Origin: Halieaceae bacterium
GTDB taxonomy: Bacteria > Pseudomonadota > Gammaproteobacteria > Pseudomonadales > Halieaceae
Reading direction: 5' to 3'
DNA length: 9,694 bases
NCBI GenBank assembly: GCA_009886815.1
Contig: QXYP01000054.1
Coordinates: 1 to 9,694 of the forward strand
The position numbers and the translations under genes are program-made. Below, in pieces: positions 1-6,588 of the stretch (the stretch's first letter is position 1; the number at the start of each line of letters is the position of its first letter). The notes under the pieces were generated by a model. The model did not search any database and had not been told where the DNA came from. It saw only the letters and a program-made list of their open reading frames with translations.

Positions 1-209
1 GGTGTGAGGTAATTTAGGCGCCACTGTGCGTGTGCGGTAAGACGCAGCCCCAGCTCTTGGCCACTCACCAACATGGGCTTGGTCGTGACGCCAATCACAC
101 GGCACTGCCGGGACAAGTGACTCGCCGTTAACACGCCGGTATCGCCCATCCCAAGCACAAGAACAGTGGGTCGCGTGTCAGGCGCTAAACTGGCGGGGAC
201 AGGGTTCAT
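1..209 (-). CDS. FAD/NAD(P)-dependent oxidoreductase, N-terminal part (cut by left edge)
   Basis: Sixty-nine codons are visible, from an ATG at 209 to the window edge, with no stop. After about 14 variable residues there is a hydrophobic beta strand and a GMGDTG turn (residues 20-25), the dinucleotide-binding start of a Rossmann fold. A segment SGQELGLRL (about residues 49-57) follows. This arrangement resembles the N-terminus of NDH-2-like pyridine nucleotide-disulfide oxidoreductases, where the first GxGxxG binds FAD; the rest of the protein, including the NAD(P) domain, is outside the window. The start lies 19 bp after the bciA stop, so the two are probably co-transcribed. The Shine-Dalgarno sequence is weak. 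The flavoprotein fold is likely; the exact reaction and electron partner are unknown. Confidence 0.65.
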   Translation of the reverse strand, partial: MNPVPASLAPDTRPTVLVLGMGDTGVLTASHLSRQCRVIGVTTKPMLVSGQELGLRLTAHAQWRLNYLT

Positions 210-228
210 AAAAAGGCTCGGTTCCCAC

Positions 229-1182
229 TTAAAATAATTTATGCTCTCCGAGTTCGCTGACAACATCGCCTCGGATGATCTGTTGATAACAATCAGATAG
301 CGTTTTTGATCCGCTCTCCGGCGTCAGTGCTTCAGAGTAAGTCGAGGATTCCTCAGACCAAACCAACATCGATTCGGTGGCATAGAAATGGGCAATACGG
401 AGAAATTCTGCCTGATCTCGAACCCGGCTAAAAACGAGTCCAAAGGGCGATAACACCGCGGCGACAATGAGAAACAAACGTGGCGGCAGGGAGCGGATTT
501 TTATCGGCTGCTGCAGTAAATGACCCAGCAGCTGCGCCTGCCCTAAGGGTGTAATCGCAGGTCCAGGGCCACCAATAGGTAATATGGCCTCGATCGCTGA
601 TGCATCTGTCAGCTGCTCCACAATATAAGCTGCAAGGTCTTGCTCTGCGATCGGTTTACACGCTGTTAATGTGCCGTTGCCAAAGACCAAAAAGGATTTG
701 CCCTGCTGTAGACGAGCTATCTGGCCAGACAAGGATTTAAAGAACGCTGTTGGCCTGATGATTGTCCAGGGCAGGTTCGACGCCCGCAGTTTGGCCTCAA
801 AGCGTAACTTTTCTTTTTGAAAAGCTAGGCGAGGTTTTTGCACACAAATCGCCGAAAGTAACAGGAAACGTTGCACGCCCCATTGGGAGGCGGCGGCGAG
901 CAATCGGTTATTGGCGTCATATTCTACAAGTCTGGCGTCTCTCACCCCTCCAGAGCGGCTGGCTAAGCATGAAATGACGAAGTCACAAGCCTGAATATTC
1001 TGTAAGCACTGCGCTGACTCAGTGAGCTCTCCATAAACACATTCGAGATTAGGGTGAGACAGCGTCCATTGCGCGCTAGGGCGCAATTGCGCGACAACAC
1101 GATAATCTCGCTGCAATAAGGCCTCAACAACATGACGGCCTATGTAGCCACTCGCACCCGCGACCAGTACTCGATGGGTCAC
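229..1182 (-). CDS. bciA: Divinyl chlorophyllide a 8-vinyl-reductase, BciA/DVR type
   Basis: This is an NADPH-dependent atypical short-chain dehydrogenase expected to reduce the 8-vinyl group of divinyl (proto)chlorophyllide to ethyl in (bacterio)chlorophyll synthesis. With the GTG at 1182 it is 317 residues. The dinucleotide-binding loop GASGYIG is at residues 9-15. Blocks I recognise from BciA and plant DVR follow in order: SCLASRSGG, LLSAICVQKP, EKLRFEAKL, RPTAFFKSL, TACKPI, LPIGGPGPAITP and ATESMLVW. The C-terminus ends with ELGEHKLF, much like the ELGE tail of plant DVR. The open frame extends to a GTG at 1260, but the added 26 residues lie before the usual start of the fold, and a good ribosome site (AGAAGGGG) sits 7 nt before 1182. 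Family assignment is firm; activity in this host is inferred. No other chlorophyll gene is in the window. Confidence 0.85.
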   Translation of the reverse strand: MTHRVLVAGASGYIGRHVVEALLQRDYRVVAQLRPSAQWTLSHPNLECVYGELTESAQCLQNIQACDFVISCLASRSGGVRDARLVEYDANNRLLAAASQWGVQRFLLLSAICVQKPRLAFQKEKLRFEAKLRASNLPWTIIRPTAFFKSLSGQIARLQQGKSFLVFGNGTLTACKPIAEQDLAAYIVEQLTDASAIEAILPIGGPGPAITPLGQAQLLGHLLQQPIKIRSLPPRLFLIVAAVLSPFGLVFSRVRDQAEFLRIAHFYATESMLVWSEESSTYSEALTPESGSKTLSDCYQQIIRGDVVSELGEHKLF

Positions 1183-1189
1183 AGTCACA

Positions 1190-1197
1190 CCCCTTCT
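1190..1197 (-). promoter_or_regulatory. Ribosome binding site that fixes the bciA start
   Basis: AGAAGGGG on the minus strand lies 7 nt before the GTG at 1182. The in-frame GTG at 1188 is only 1 nt from it, too close for initiation. This favours 1182 over both 1188 and the far upstream GTG at 1260. Confidence 0.6.
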
Positions 1198-1436
1198 GTT
1201 AATAACTCGGCGATACTCGCACCGCACTGACTCATTGAAGTATGACCCGACGATAGTCACAGGTCATGGCATATCAACACCTTTGGCACCCTGATATCCC
1301 ACTTCCCTCCCCGAATCTGTGCCTTCTTGCTCCATGCACAGGGCCCCACGGCATGGGAAAGGAGCGGCTCGGTCAACTATGGGGCTAAACCCCGGGAACC
1401 TCTGGTCAAAGCGACAGGGTTAGCACCAAAGCTCTA

Positions 1437-1457
1437 TACCCCTGGGCCATAGGGGTA
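1437..1457 (-). terminator. Stem-loop after the GPH symporter gene, possible terminator
   Basis: TACCCCT (1437-1443) and AGGGGTA (1451-1457) form a perfect 7-bp stem around a 7-nt loop, starting 23 bp beyond the symporter stop codon. No T tract follows on the minus strand, so it is not a classical intrinsic terminator. It could be a processing or mRNA-stability element, or part of the bciA leader. Confidence 0.35.
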
Positions 1458-1480
1458 ACGAATCACATGACATTTAATGG

Positions 1481-2929
1481 CTATCGATCGGCCAAAACCC
1501 GCAGGTGCGCCTCATGTTGGCCACGGTCGATGCGATAAAAGCCAATGGCCACTAACATAATCGTCCACAGCAAATACTGGCAAGGCACCAGCAAAGCACC
1601 CAAGTTCCATACGGTTTCGGCAGGGACTTCGCTGGGCGCTACGCCACTGGGAAAAGCCACCACCTGCAGCAGCATGCCCGCGATAAACGTACCAATACCC
1701 TGGTTTGTTTTCTTGATAAAGGTAATGGCAGCAAAAAATATGCCCTCATTACGACGCCCTGTTTTAACCTCGGCCTGCTCCACCAAGTCGGCGATCATAG
1801 AAGCCAATATGGCCTGCATTGCAATGATCATTCCTAGATCGATGGTTTGCAGTGTTAATAGCATAGGAAATAACAGCGGATCGCCGTTCTCTGGTAGCAA
1901 CCCCAACAGCCGTAAAACAACCGCGGCAGGCTGTAGTAAAAAAGCAATGAGCCCCAGCGTGATCACCGCGCGTTTTTTACCCAACCAGCGCGAGACGCGA
2001 GGCGCTACGAGGAGGCCCAGTGTTGCCGACACAATCACCATGGCGGTCCAATAAAAAATTTGGATTGACGAAAACTCCCAAAAATAAGTGAGCATCAAAA
2101 ACGTTAACGCTGCTGTTAAGCCACCCGCTGCGGCACTTGCCATGCCTGAAATGAACAACGCAAGGAAACTCTTGTCTTTTAATAACTCAAAGATTTCTGC
2201 AAATATCACGCGTAGCCGCTTGGTCGGTCTCTTCGGAAAGTCCTTAATGCGAACGTGACTTTGAGTTCCCAAGGCAGAGATTAAAATGATGATGAAAATA
2301 AGCCCCCCCGCTATAAGGCCGTAAACTTCATAACCCTCTCGATTGAGCGTTCCCGTGGCATATTTTTCAGTCGGCACCAAAAGGAAACCAAACATGAAAA
2401 CCGCTAACAGTGCCCCTCCAGCCCAACCAAAAAAATGACGCCAGGCTTGCACTGTGGTGCGTTCATCATAATCCTGAGTCATTTCGGGCATAAGCGCTGA
2501 GCTGGGCGTTTCAAAGAATGTAATCAGCGTACGAATCAAAATGGCAAAGCCGAGTAGGTAAAAAAACAAACCCTGATTGCTTAACTCTGGAGGCTGCCAC
2601 AATAAAAAATAGCAAAGAGCGACGGGCAAGGCACTGGCGTACATAAACGGGTGCCGACGGCCCCATCGGGAACGGGTGTTATCGGACCAATAACCCACCA
2701 CCGGATCGCTAATCGCATCGACAAGCAATGCGATTAATAAGGCTGTACCCGCCAATGCCGGCTCTAGCCCGACCACCGTTCCGTAAAACAGCAACAGAAA
2801 ATAAGCGAACCCATTGTCTTTTATGCCGTAAGCCGCCGACCCCAGCCCGTAGGCTAGCTTCACCCGTAAAGGCAGCGCCGAAGATGTCACTTCAACCTGG
2901 CTCAAGATTGAATGCTCAGGCCTGAGCAA
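1481..2929 (-). CDS. MFS sugar/cation symporter of the GPH (MelB-like, MFS_2) family
   Basis: This is an inner-membrane carrier of about 480 residues with roughly twelve hydrophobic segments, the normal size for glycoside-pentoside-hexuronide:cation symporters. The hallmark loop after the second helix is present at residues 71-92 (DAISDP, GYWSD, SRWGRR); the aspartates in this region are the cation/sugar-site positions in MelB. A late cytoplasmic motif, GRRNEG, followed by FIKK, is also typical. In this family substrates include glycosides and uronides, but many homologues have unknown cargo. The start is uncertain: the frame opens with TTG at 2929 without a good ribosome site, and a GTG at 2890 preceded by CAGG would remove 13 residues before the first helix. 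It stands alone between the GST gene (155 bp upstream) and the bciA gap. A role in pigment metabolism is not implied. Confidence 0.85.
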   Translation of the reverse strand: MLRPEHSILSQVEVTSSALPLRVKLAYGLGSAAYGIKDNGFAYFLLLFYGTVVGLEPALAGTALLIALLVDAISDPVVGYWSDNTRSRWGRRHPFMYASALPVALCYFLLWQPPELSNQGLFFYLLGFAILIRTLITFFETPSSALMPEMTQDYDERTTVQAWRHFFGWAGGALLAVFMFGFLLVPTEKYATGTLNREGYEVYGLIAGGLIFIIILISALGTQSHVRIKDFPKRPTKRLRVIFAEIFELLKDKSFLALFISGMASAAAGGLTAALTFLMLTYFWEFSSIQIFYWTAMVIVSATLGLLVAPRVSRWLGKKRAVITLGLIAFLLQPAAVVLRLLGLLPENGDPLLFPMLLTLQTIDLGMIIAMQAILASMIADLVEQAEVKTGRRNEGIFFAAITFIKKTNQGIGTFIAGMLLQVVAFPSGVAPSEVPAETVWNLGALLVPCQYLLWTIMLVAIGFYRIDRGQHEAHLRVLADR

Positions 2930-3084
2930 AGAAAGGGTGTCTGAGACCCCACGTTAATGAACAGGCAACAATGGGTGAACCGGTAAAACAAAGAATGCAT
3001 GGCCTAATGCCTTTTTATTATTGTTTATCAGCCACCAATATCGAGCTTAAACATGACGACTATATGACGACTTCGCTCGGCAGC

Positions 3085-3717
3085 TTAGACCATAAACAAA
3101 CTTTTCACAGCGTCTCGCTCTCGATACGACTGATCCCACTCACGTAAGGCCTTACGCTCACCGATAAGGTCGGTCTCGGAAAATCGCATAAACTGCAAGA
3201 AAGCCCCCAAGGTGCAGTCGCTCACCCCAGGAGAAGGGCCTTCTAAAAACTGGCGGCCGTCCTGTAGCAACGTCTCAATATAGTCAAAGCCCAGCTGCAT
3301 GCGCTGGGCGAGGGCCTGTGCTTTGGGTAAATCCTGAGGGAGTCCTAAAGGCGATTTCTGGCAGTGCACGTATTGCCCCATATCCTGAGCAATACGCAGC
3401 TCAATAATTCGCTCTAGGTTGCGCGACAGCGCCCTATGCTCTGCCTGCTCGGGCAACAAACCAGGGCCGGAAACTGCGCCCTCCAAGTAGTCAATAATCA
3501 CCAGCGACTCGGTTATAAATTGGCCCGAATCCAGCTCCAATACCGGCAATGTTCCCCAGGGGTTCCTGGCCAGATGCTCTGGCTCCCGATGCCGGCCTTT
3601 TAGCGTGTTTACAACAATACGCTCGATGTCGAACTCACAACCAAGGGCTTCCCGCTCGGCAATATAAAGCGTAACCCGCATCGGGTTTGGCGCCAGCGGT
3701 ACGGTATAAAGTTTCAT
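3085..3717 (-). CDS. Glutathione S-transferase family protein
   Basis: This 210-residue cytosolic protein has the two-domain GST layout. The N-terminal thioredoxin-like half (residues 1-80) contains NPWGTLPVL (52-60) with the conserved cis-proline at 58 and the Glu-Ser pair (70-71) that holds the gamma-glutamyl group of glutathione. The helical C-terminal half carries the SDCTL segment (166-170) typical of the N-capping box. The usual Ser, Cys or Thr near the start of helix 1 appears to be Ala9, followed by PNP, so catalysis may rely on Asn11 or be altered. The ATG at 3717 is preceded by AGGGA at good spacing. The gene lies 62 bp after the molybdopterin subunit gene on the same strand, so co-transcription is plausible. 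It may conjugate, reduce or isomerise a product of that enzyme; the substrate is unknown. Confidence 0.88.
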   Translation of the reverse strand: MKLYTVPLAPNPMRVTLYIAEREALGCEFDIERIVVNTLKGRHREPEHLARNPWGTLPVLELDSGQFITESLVIIDYLEGAVSGPGLLPEQAEHRALSRNLERIIELRIAQDMGQYVHCQKSPLGLPQDLPKAQALAQRMQLGFDYIETLLQDGRQFLEGPSPGVSDCTLGAFLQFMRFSETDLIGERKALREWDQSYRERDAVKSLFMV

Positions 3718-3779
3718 AAGTGATTCCCTAGCATGACAGTCTCAAGCGGCCGAAAAATACCGAATAACCCCACTTCATC

Positions 3780-5993
3780 TCACACCACCTTAAAGCCGGC
3801 ACGGCTAATCGGCAGCGTTCGAATGCGCTCGCCGCAAGCGTTGAAAACGGCATTGCAAATCGCGGGAGCGACGGGGGGTAAAGCCGGTTCTCCCGCACCT
3901 GATGGCGGATAATCTGATGTTAAGAAATCCACGTGGATTTTAGGGCTCTGGGGCAGCCGCAATAGTGGGTATTGGTGAAAATTAGTCTGTTCTATTGCCC
4001 CAGAGCGAATACTGATGCGCTGGTCTGCCAGCGCACTTACGCCGTCGACCACACTGCCCTGAAACTGATTTTCAGCACCGCTGAGATTAACAATCTGCCC
4101 CAGATCTGCCGCCACCCAAACCTCATGAACCGTTACCTGTTTATCTGCGTTGACAGAAACCTCGGCGACCTCAGCGACATGCCCCGCATGACTGAAAAAG
4201 AATCCCAAGCCCAATCCCCGCCCTTTAGGTAAAGCACGGCCCCAACTTGCTGCTTGAGTAACCGCCGCAATAACTTTGCGTGCTCGCACCGTATTAAGAC
4301 TGGCGAGGTCATCGGGTTTAAACCACTTGTCCTCTCCGAGTGCTGCCATTAAAAAATCTCGGTGATCTTGCCCGGTAGCGTCCGCAATTTCATGAAGAAA
4401 ACTTTGTTCAGCAAAGGCATAGACATTGGATATGGGTGCGCGCCAGGCGCCCGTGGGGGTTTTTGAAGCCACCATCGTCTGTGAGATATGAACGTTAGGA
4501 ACCACATCATCGGGGAAGTTGTAGCCGCGATAACCGGCCCCGTAGTTGGCTTCTTCACCATCAGAAGACACAGACACCACATGATTGCGCCAGCCCGTCA
4601 ACTTCCCGGTTTCTGACAGCGCCGCCTGCAATCCAAAATACGCCGGCGATCGATAAAAATCGAAGGCCATATCGTCTTCTCGCGTCCATTGCAGCTTAAC
4701 GGGTTTACCTATTCTTTTTGAGATAACTGCAGCTTCGCGCACATATTCGTTAGAAAGCCGACGCCCAAAACCGCCACCACCACGAACCTGATGCACTGTA
4801 ATGGCCTCAGCCGGGAGCTCGAATAACTTTGCGAGGGTTGACTGCGCGAAGCCCGGGGTTTGACTTGAGGTCCACACCTCAATCGCTGTTGCGGTGGCGT
4901 GGGCCACACAACTCTGGGGCTCTAACTGCGCGTGAGAAACAAAATCCGTGGCATAAACGCCGCTCACGATGCTGCTGGCATTGGTAAAAGCGCCTTCAGA
5001 ATCACCCGCGTTTTTTACCTCATGATCTCCTGTGGGCCGCCCAGCAGCACTCAGCGCTGCCGCCTCAATCGCCAGGGAATCATCTGTGGACGCCGCGCTA
5101 ATATCCCAGTCGACTTGTAGACTGCGCCTGGCTTTAATCGCCGCCCAGGTGTTTGAGGCCACAATCGCAACCCCGCCCGCTACGTGAATACTTTTACGGA
5201 GGTCAAAACTGGGAGGACCCGCATCGCCCTTTACGATGAAGGCATCTAAAATGCCCGGCAGGGCTTTTAAGGCCTCAAGGTTCGCGGTCTTGGGTACCCC
5301 ACCGATTTGCGGGCATTTAACGTAGGTGGCATAAACCATGTCAGGCACAGCAACATCGATACCAAAAATAGGCCGCCCTTGCACAATATCCGATGCGGCG
5401 GCATTCACGACCCGCTGCCCAAGCAAGCGGTAATCGGCTCGGGCCTTTAACACCACTTCGCCATCGGCCGGCACGGGTTGCTCAGTCGCTGCAGCAACAA
5501 GCTCGGCAAAGCTGGCACTGCGCCCCGAAGGAGGGTGCAGCACCTTTGAAGGTTGCGTTGTCAGTTCAGTCCGGGGCGCCCCCCACTGCTGAGCCGCACT
5601 GCGTAACAGCATTTCCCGGGCGGTCGCCCCCATTTGACGGAGTTCATTCCAGCGGTTTCGAACCGACAATGAGCCACCGGCAAACTGAGCGCCATAACGA
5701 TTGGCATCAATGGGCGCGAGAACCACTTCTACAGCCTGCCAATCGGCATCGAGCTCTTCGGCTACGATCATGGGCAGTGCCGTATTGACGCCTTGTCCAA
5801 CATCAGGATTCGGTGCAGCGATCACGATACGACCGTCATCATGAATCATCACATAGGGGTTCAGTGAATTTGCGGGCGCGGAGGTTTTCGCTGCCGCCAG
5901 TACAGAAATACCGGCACTGCCTAAGGCAAGGCCAAAACTCGAATAGCGAATAAAATCCCGTCGCTTCATACCCTCACCCGCACCCCGGCTCAT
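3780..5993 (-). CDS. Molybdopterin-binding subunit of an isoquinoline 1-oxidoreductase-type Mo hydroxylase
   Basis: This 737-residue protein is the large catalytic subunit of a xanthine oxidase-family enzyme that inserts water-derived oxygen into a heterocycle or aldehyde. The N-terminus has a twin-arginine signal, RRDFIR (residues 11-16), then a hydrophobic stretch ending in AAA near 35, so export with the folded cofactor is expected. Cofactor motifs are GGGGFGRR (405-412) and GAGEPALPP (699-707), whose Glu702 is the expected catalytic base. The segment GGSLSVR (106-112) is typical of the IorB branch. The gene overlaps the [2Fe-2S] subunit by 4 bp (ATGA). A second ATG at codon 9 (5969), preceded by GAGG, could be the true start and leaves the Tat signal intact. 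There is no FAD subunit gene nearby, as usual for the IorAB branch. The family is clear; the substrate is not, and isoquinoline should not be assumed. Confidence 0.9.
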   Translation of the reverse strand: MSRGAGEGMKRRDFIRYSSFGLALGSAGISVLAAAKTSAPANSLNPYVMIHDDGRIVIAAPNPDVGQGVNTALPMIVAEELDADWQAVEVVLAPIDANRYGAQFAGGSLSVRNRWNELRQMGATAREMLLRSAAQQWGAPRTELTTQPSKVLHPPSGRSASFAELVAAATEQPVPADGEVVLKARADYRLLGQRVVNAAASDIVQGRPIFGIDVAVPDMVYATYVKCPQIGGVPKTANLEALKALPGILDAFIVKGDAGPPSFDLRKSIHVAGGVAIVASNTWAAIKARRSLQVDWDISAASTDDSLAIEAAALSAAGRPTGDHEVKNAGDSEGAFTNASSIVSGVYATDFVSHAQLEPQSCVAHATATAIEVWTSSQTPGFAQSTLAKLFELPAEAITVHQVRGGGGFGRRLSNEYVREAAVISKRIGKPVKLQWTREDDMAFDFYRSPAYFGLQAALSETGKLTGWRNHVVSVSSDGEEANYGAGYRGYNFPDDVVPNVHISQTMVASKTPTGAWRAPISNVYAFAEQSFLHEIADATGQDHRDFLMAALGEDKWFKPDDLASLNTVRARKVIAAVTQAASWGRALPKGRGLGLGFFFSHAGHVAEVAEVSVNADKQVTVHEVWVAADLGQIVNLSGAENQFQGSVVDGVSALADQRISIRSGAIEQTNFHQYPLLRLPQSPKIHVDFLTSDYPPSGAGEPALPPVAPAICNAVFNACGERIRTLPISRAGFKVV

Positions 5994-6511
5994 ACCGACA
6001 CCTCGCCGTCAGATGCGCTCACAGTGGCTTCTTGCCCTACCTCGTAAAAGGACAAACCCTGGAACTGTTTCGATGCCGTATTTATCGCGGCAACAATGCG
6101 AGAATAGGTACCGCAGCGGCAAATATTACCTGCCATCGCGCCTTCAATATCTTCAGAGGACGGGTTTGGATTGCGCTGTAACAACGCCGCTGCGCTCATA
6201 ATCTGGCCTGCCTGGCAGTAGCCACATTGCGCAACATCGTGGGCTATCCAAGCTTCTTGGACCGGGTGTAATGCATCGCCCCCCAGCCCTTCTATGGTCG
6301 TCACCTCACGCCCACTAATGGCAGCCAATGGCAGCTGGCAAGAGCGAACGGGCGCTCCATCTAACCAAACAGTGCAAGCGCCGCACTGGGCGACACCGCA
6401 GCCGTACTTGGCGCCGACCAAACCCAGAAGGTCTCGTAACGCCCACAGCAGGGGCATATCGGGATCGGCATCGTTCAGCTCATGGGCTTTACCGTTGACG
6501 CTAAGTTGCAT
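5990..6511 (-). CDS. [2Fe-2S] subunit of the isoquinoline 1-oxidoreductase-type Mo hydroxylase
   Basis: This 173-residue protein is the small electron-transfer subunit partnering the molybdopterin protein downstream. The plant-ferredoxin-like N-terminal domain binds one cluster through Cys38, Cys43, Cys46 and Cys58. The four-helix C-terminal domain binds the second through Cys96, Cys99, Cys131 and Cys133 (motifs CGYCQAG and CRCGTY). All eight ligands are present, and the length is normal apart from a tail of about 20 residues after the usual end. There is no signal peptide, so it probably crosses the membrane in complex with its Tat-bearing partner. The ATG at 6511 has AAGGA 9 nt before it. 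It is the first gene after a gap holding a TATAAT box and an inverted repeat, so it probably starts the enzyme operon. Confidence 0.92.
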   Translation of the reverse strand: MQLSVNGKAHELNDADPDMPLLWALRDLLGLVGAKYGCGVAQCGACTVWLDGAPVRSCQLPLAAISGREVTTIEGLGGDALHPVQEAWIAHDVAQCGYCQAGQIMSAAALLQRNPNPSSEDIEGAMAGNICRCGTYSRIVAAINTASKQFQGLSFYEVGQEATVSASDGEVSV

Positions 6512-6533
6512 GGTTAATGTTCCTTATTCAGTC

Positions 6534-6553
6534 ACACTCAATCTATATAGTGT
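6534..6553. promoter_or_regulatory. Inverted repeat ACACT-N10-AGTGT, candidate operator
   Basis: Two perfect 5-bp arms, separated by ten AT-rich bases, lie just downstream of the TATAAT box and upstream of the ribosome site (6521-6525) of the [2Fe-2S] subunit gene. A repressor bound here would cover the expected transcription start. The arms are short, so chance is possible, and no regulator gene is in the window. Confidence 0.35.
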
Positions 6554-6559
6554 TCACGC

Positions 6560-6588
6560 ATTATATCGCGGTTTAGAGGTGGCAAATG
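6560..6588 (-). promoter_or_regulatory. Candidate promoter of the Mo-hydroxylase operon
   Basis: A perfect TATAAT lies on the minus strand at 6560-6565. The best -35-like hexamer, TTGCCA (6580-6585), is only 14 nt away, and the hexamer at 17-nt spacing is a poor match, so an activator or a non-standard promoter may be involved. The leader to the ATG at 6511 would be about 40 nt. Confidence 0.4.

Larger units (their letters stand above)
1183..1480. other. 298-bp gap with several inverted repeats, probable bciA leader
   Basis: No convincing gene lies between the GPH symporter stop and the chosen bciA start. The stretch holds CTGTGC (1317-1322) paired with GCACAG (1336-1341), GCCCCA (1343-1348) paired with TGGGGC (1380-1385), GGGG-CTAAA-CCCC (1381-1393), and a perfect 7-bp hairpin at 1437-1457. 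GCCCCA/TGGGGC and the GGGG/CCCC hairpin share 1381-1384, so the two could be mutually exclusive structures. The region must contain the promoter for bciA, unless bciA is read through from the symporter gene. I do not recognise a known riboswitch, and there is no TGT-N12-ACA site of the PpsR/CrtJ kind. Confidence 0.5.

Noticed and set aside
1266..1388. Plus-strand open frame of 40 codons in the gap before bciA
   Set aside because: It has only a poorly spaced AGG before the ATG, no recognisable motif, and overlaps the inverted repeats; chance is more likely.
1183..1480. PpsR/CrtJ-type TGT-N12-ACA regulatory site before bciA
   Set aside because: I checked each TGT in this gap; none has ACA at the required distance.
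1545..2054. Plus-strand open frame of 169 codons
   Set aside because: It lies entirely opposite the well-conserved GPH symporter gene, its translation resembles no known protein and it lacks a domain-like pattern.
2997..3016. GCAT-N6-ATGC hairpin followed by five T on the plus strand
   Set aside because: The stem is only 4 bp and no plus-strand gene lies upstream for it to terminate.
5393..5788. Plus-strand open frame of 131 codons rich in Arg, Pro and His
   Set aside because: It is opposite the molybdopterin subunit gene, and its composition is that of an antisense shadow.
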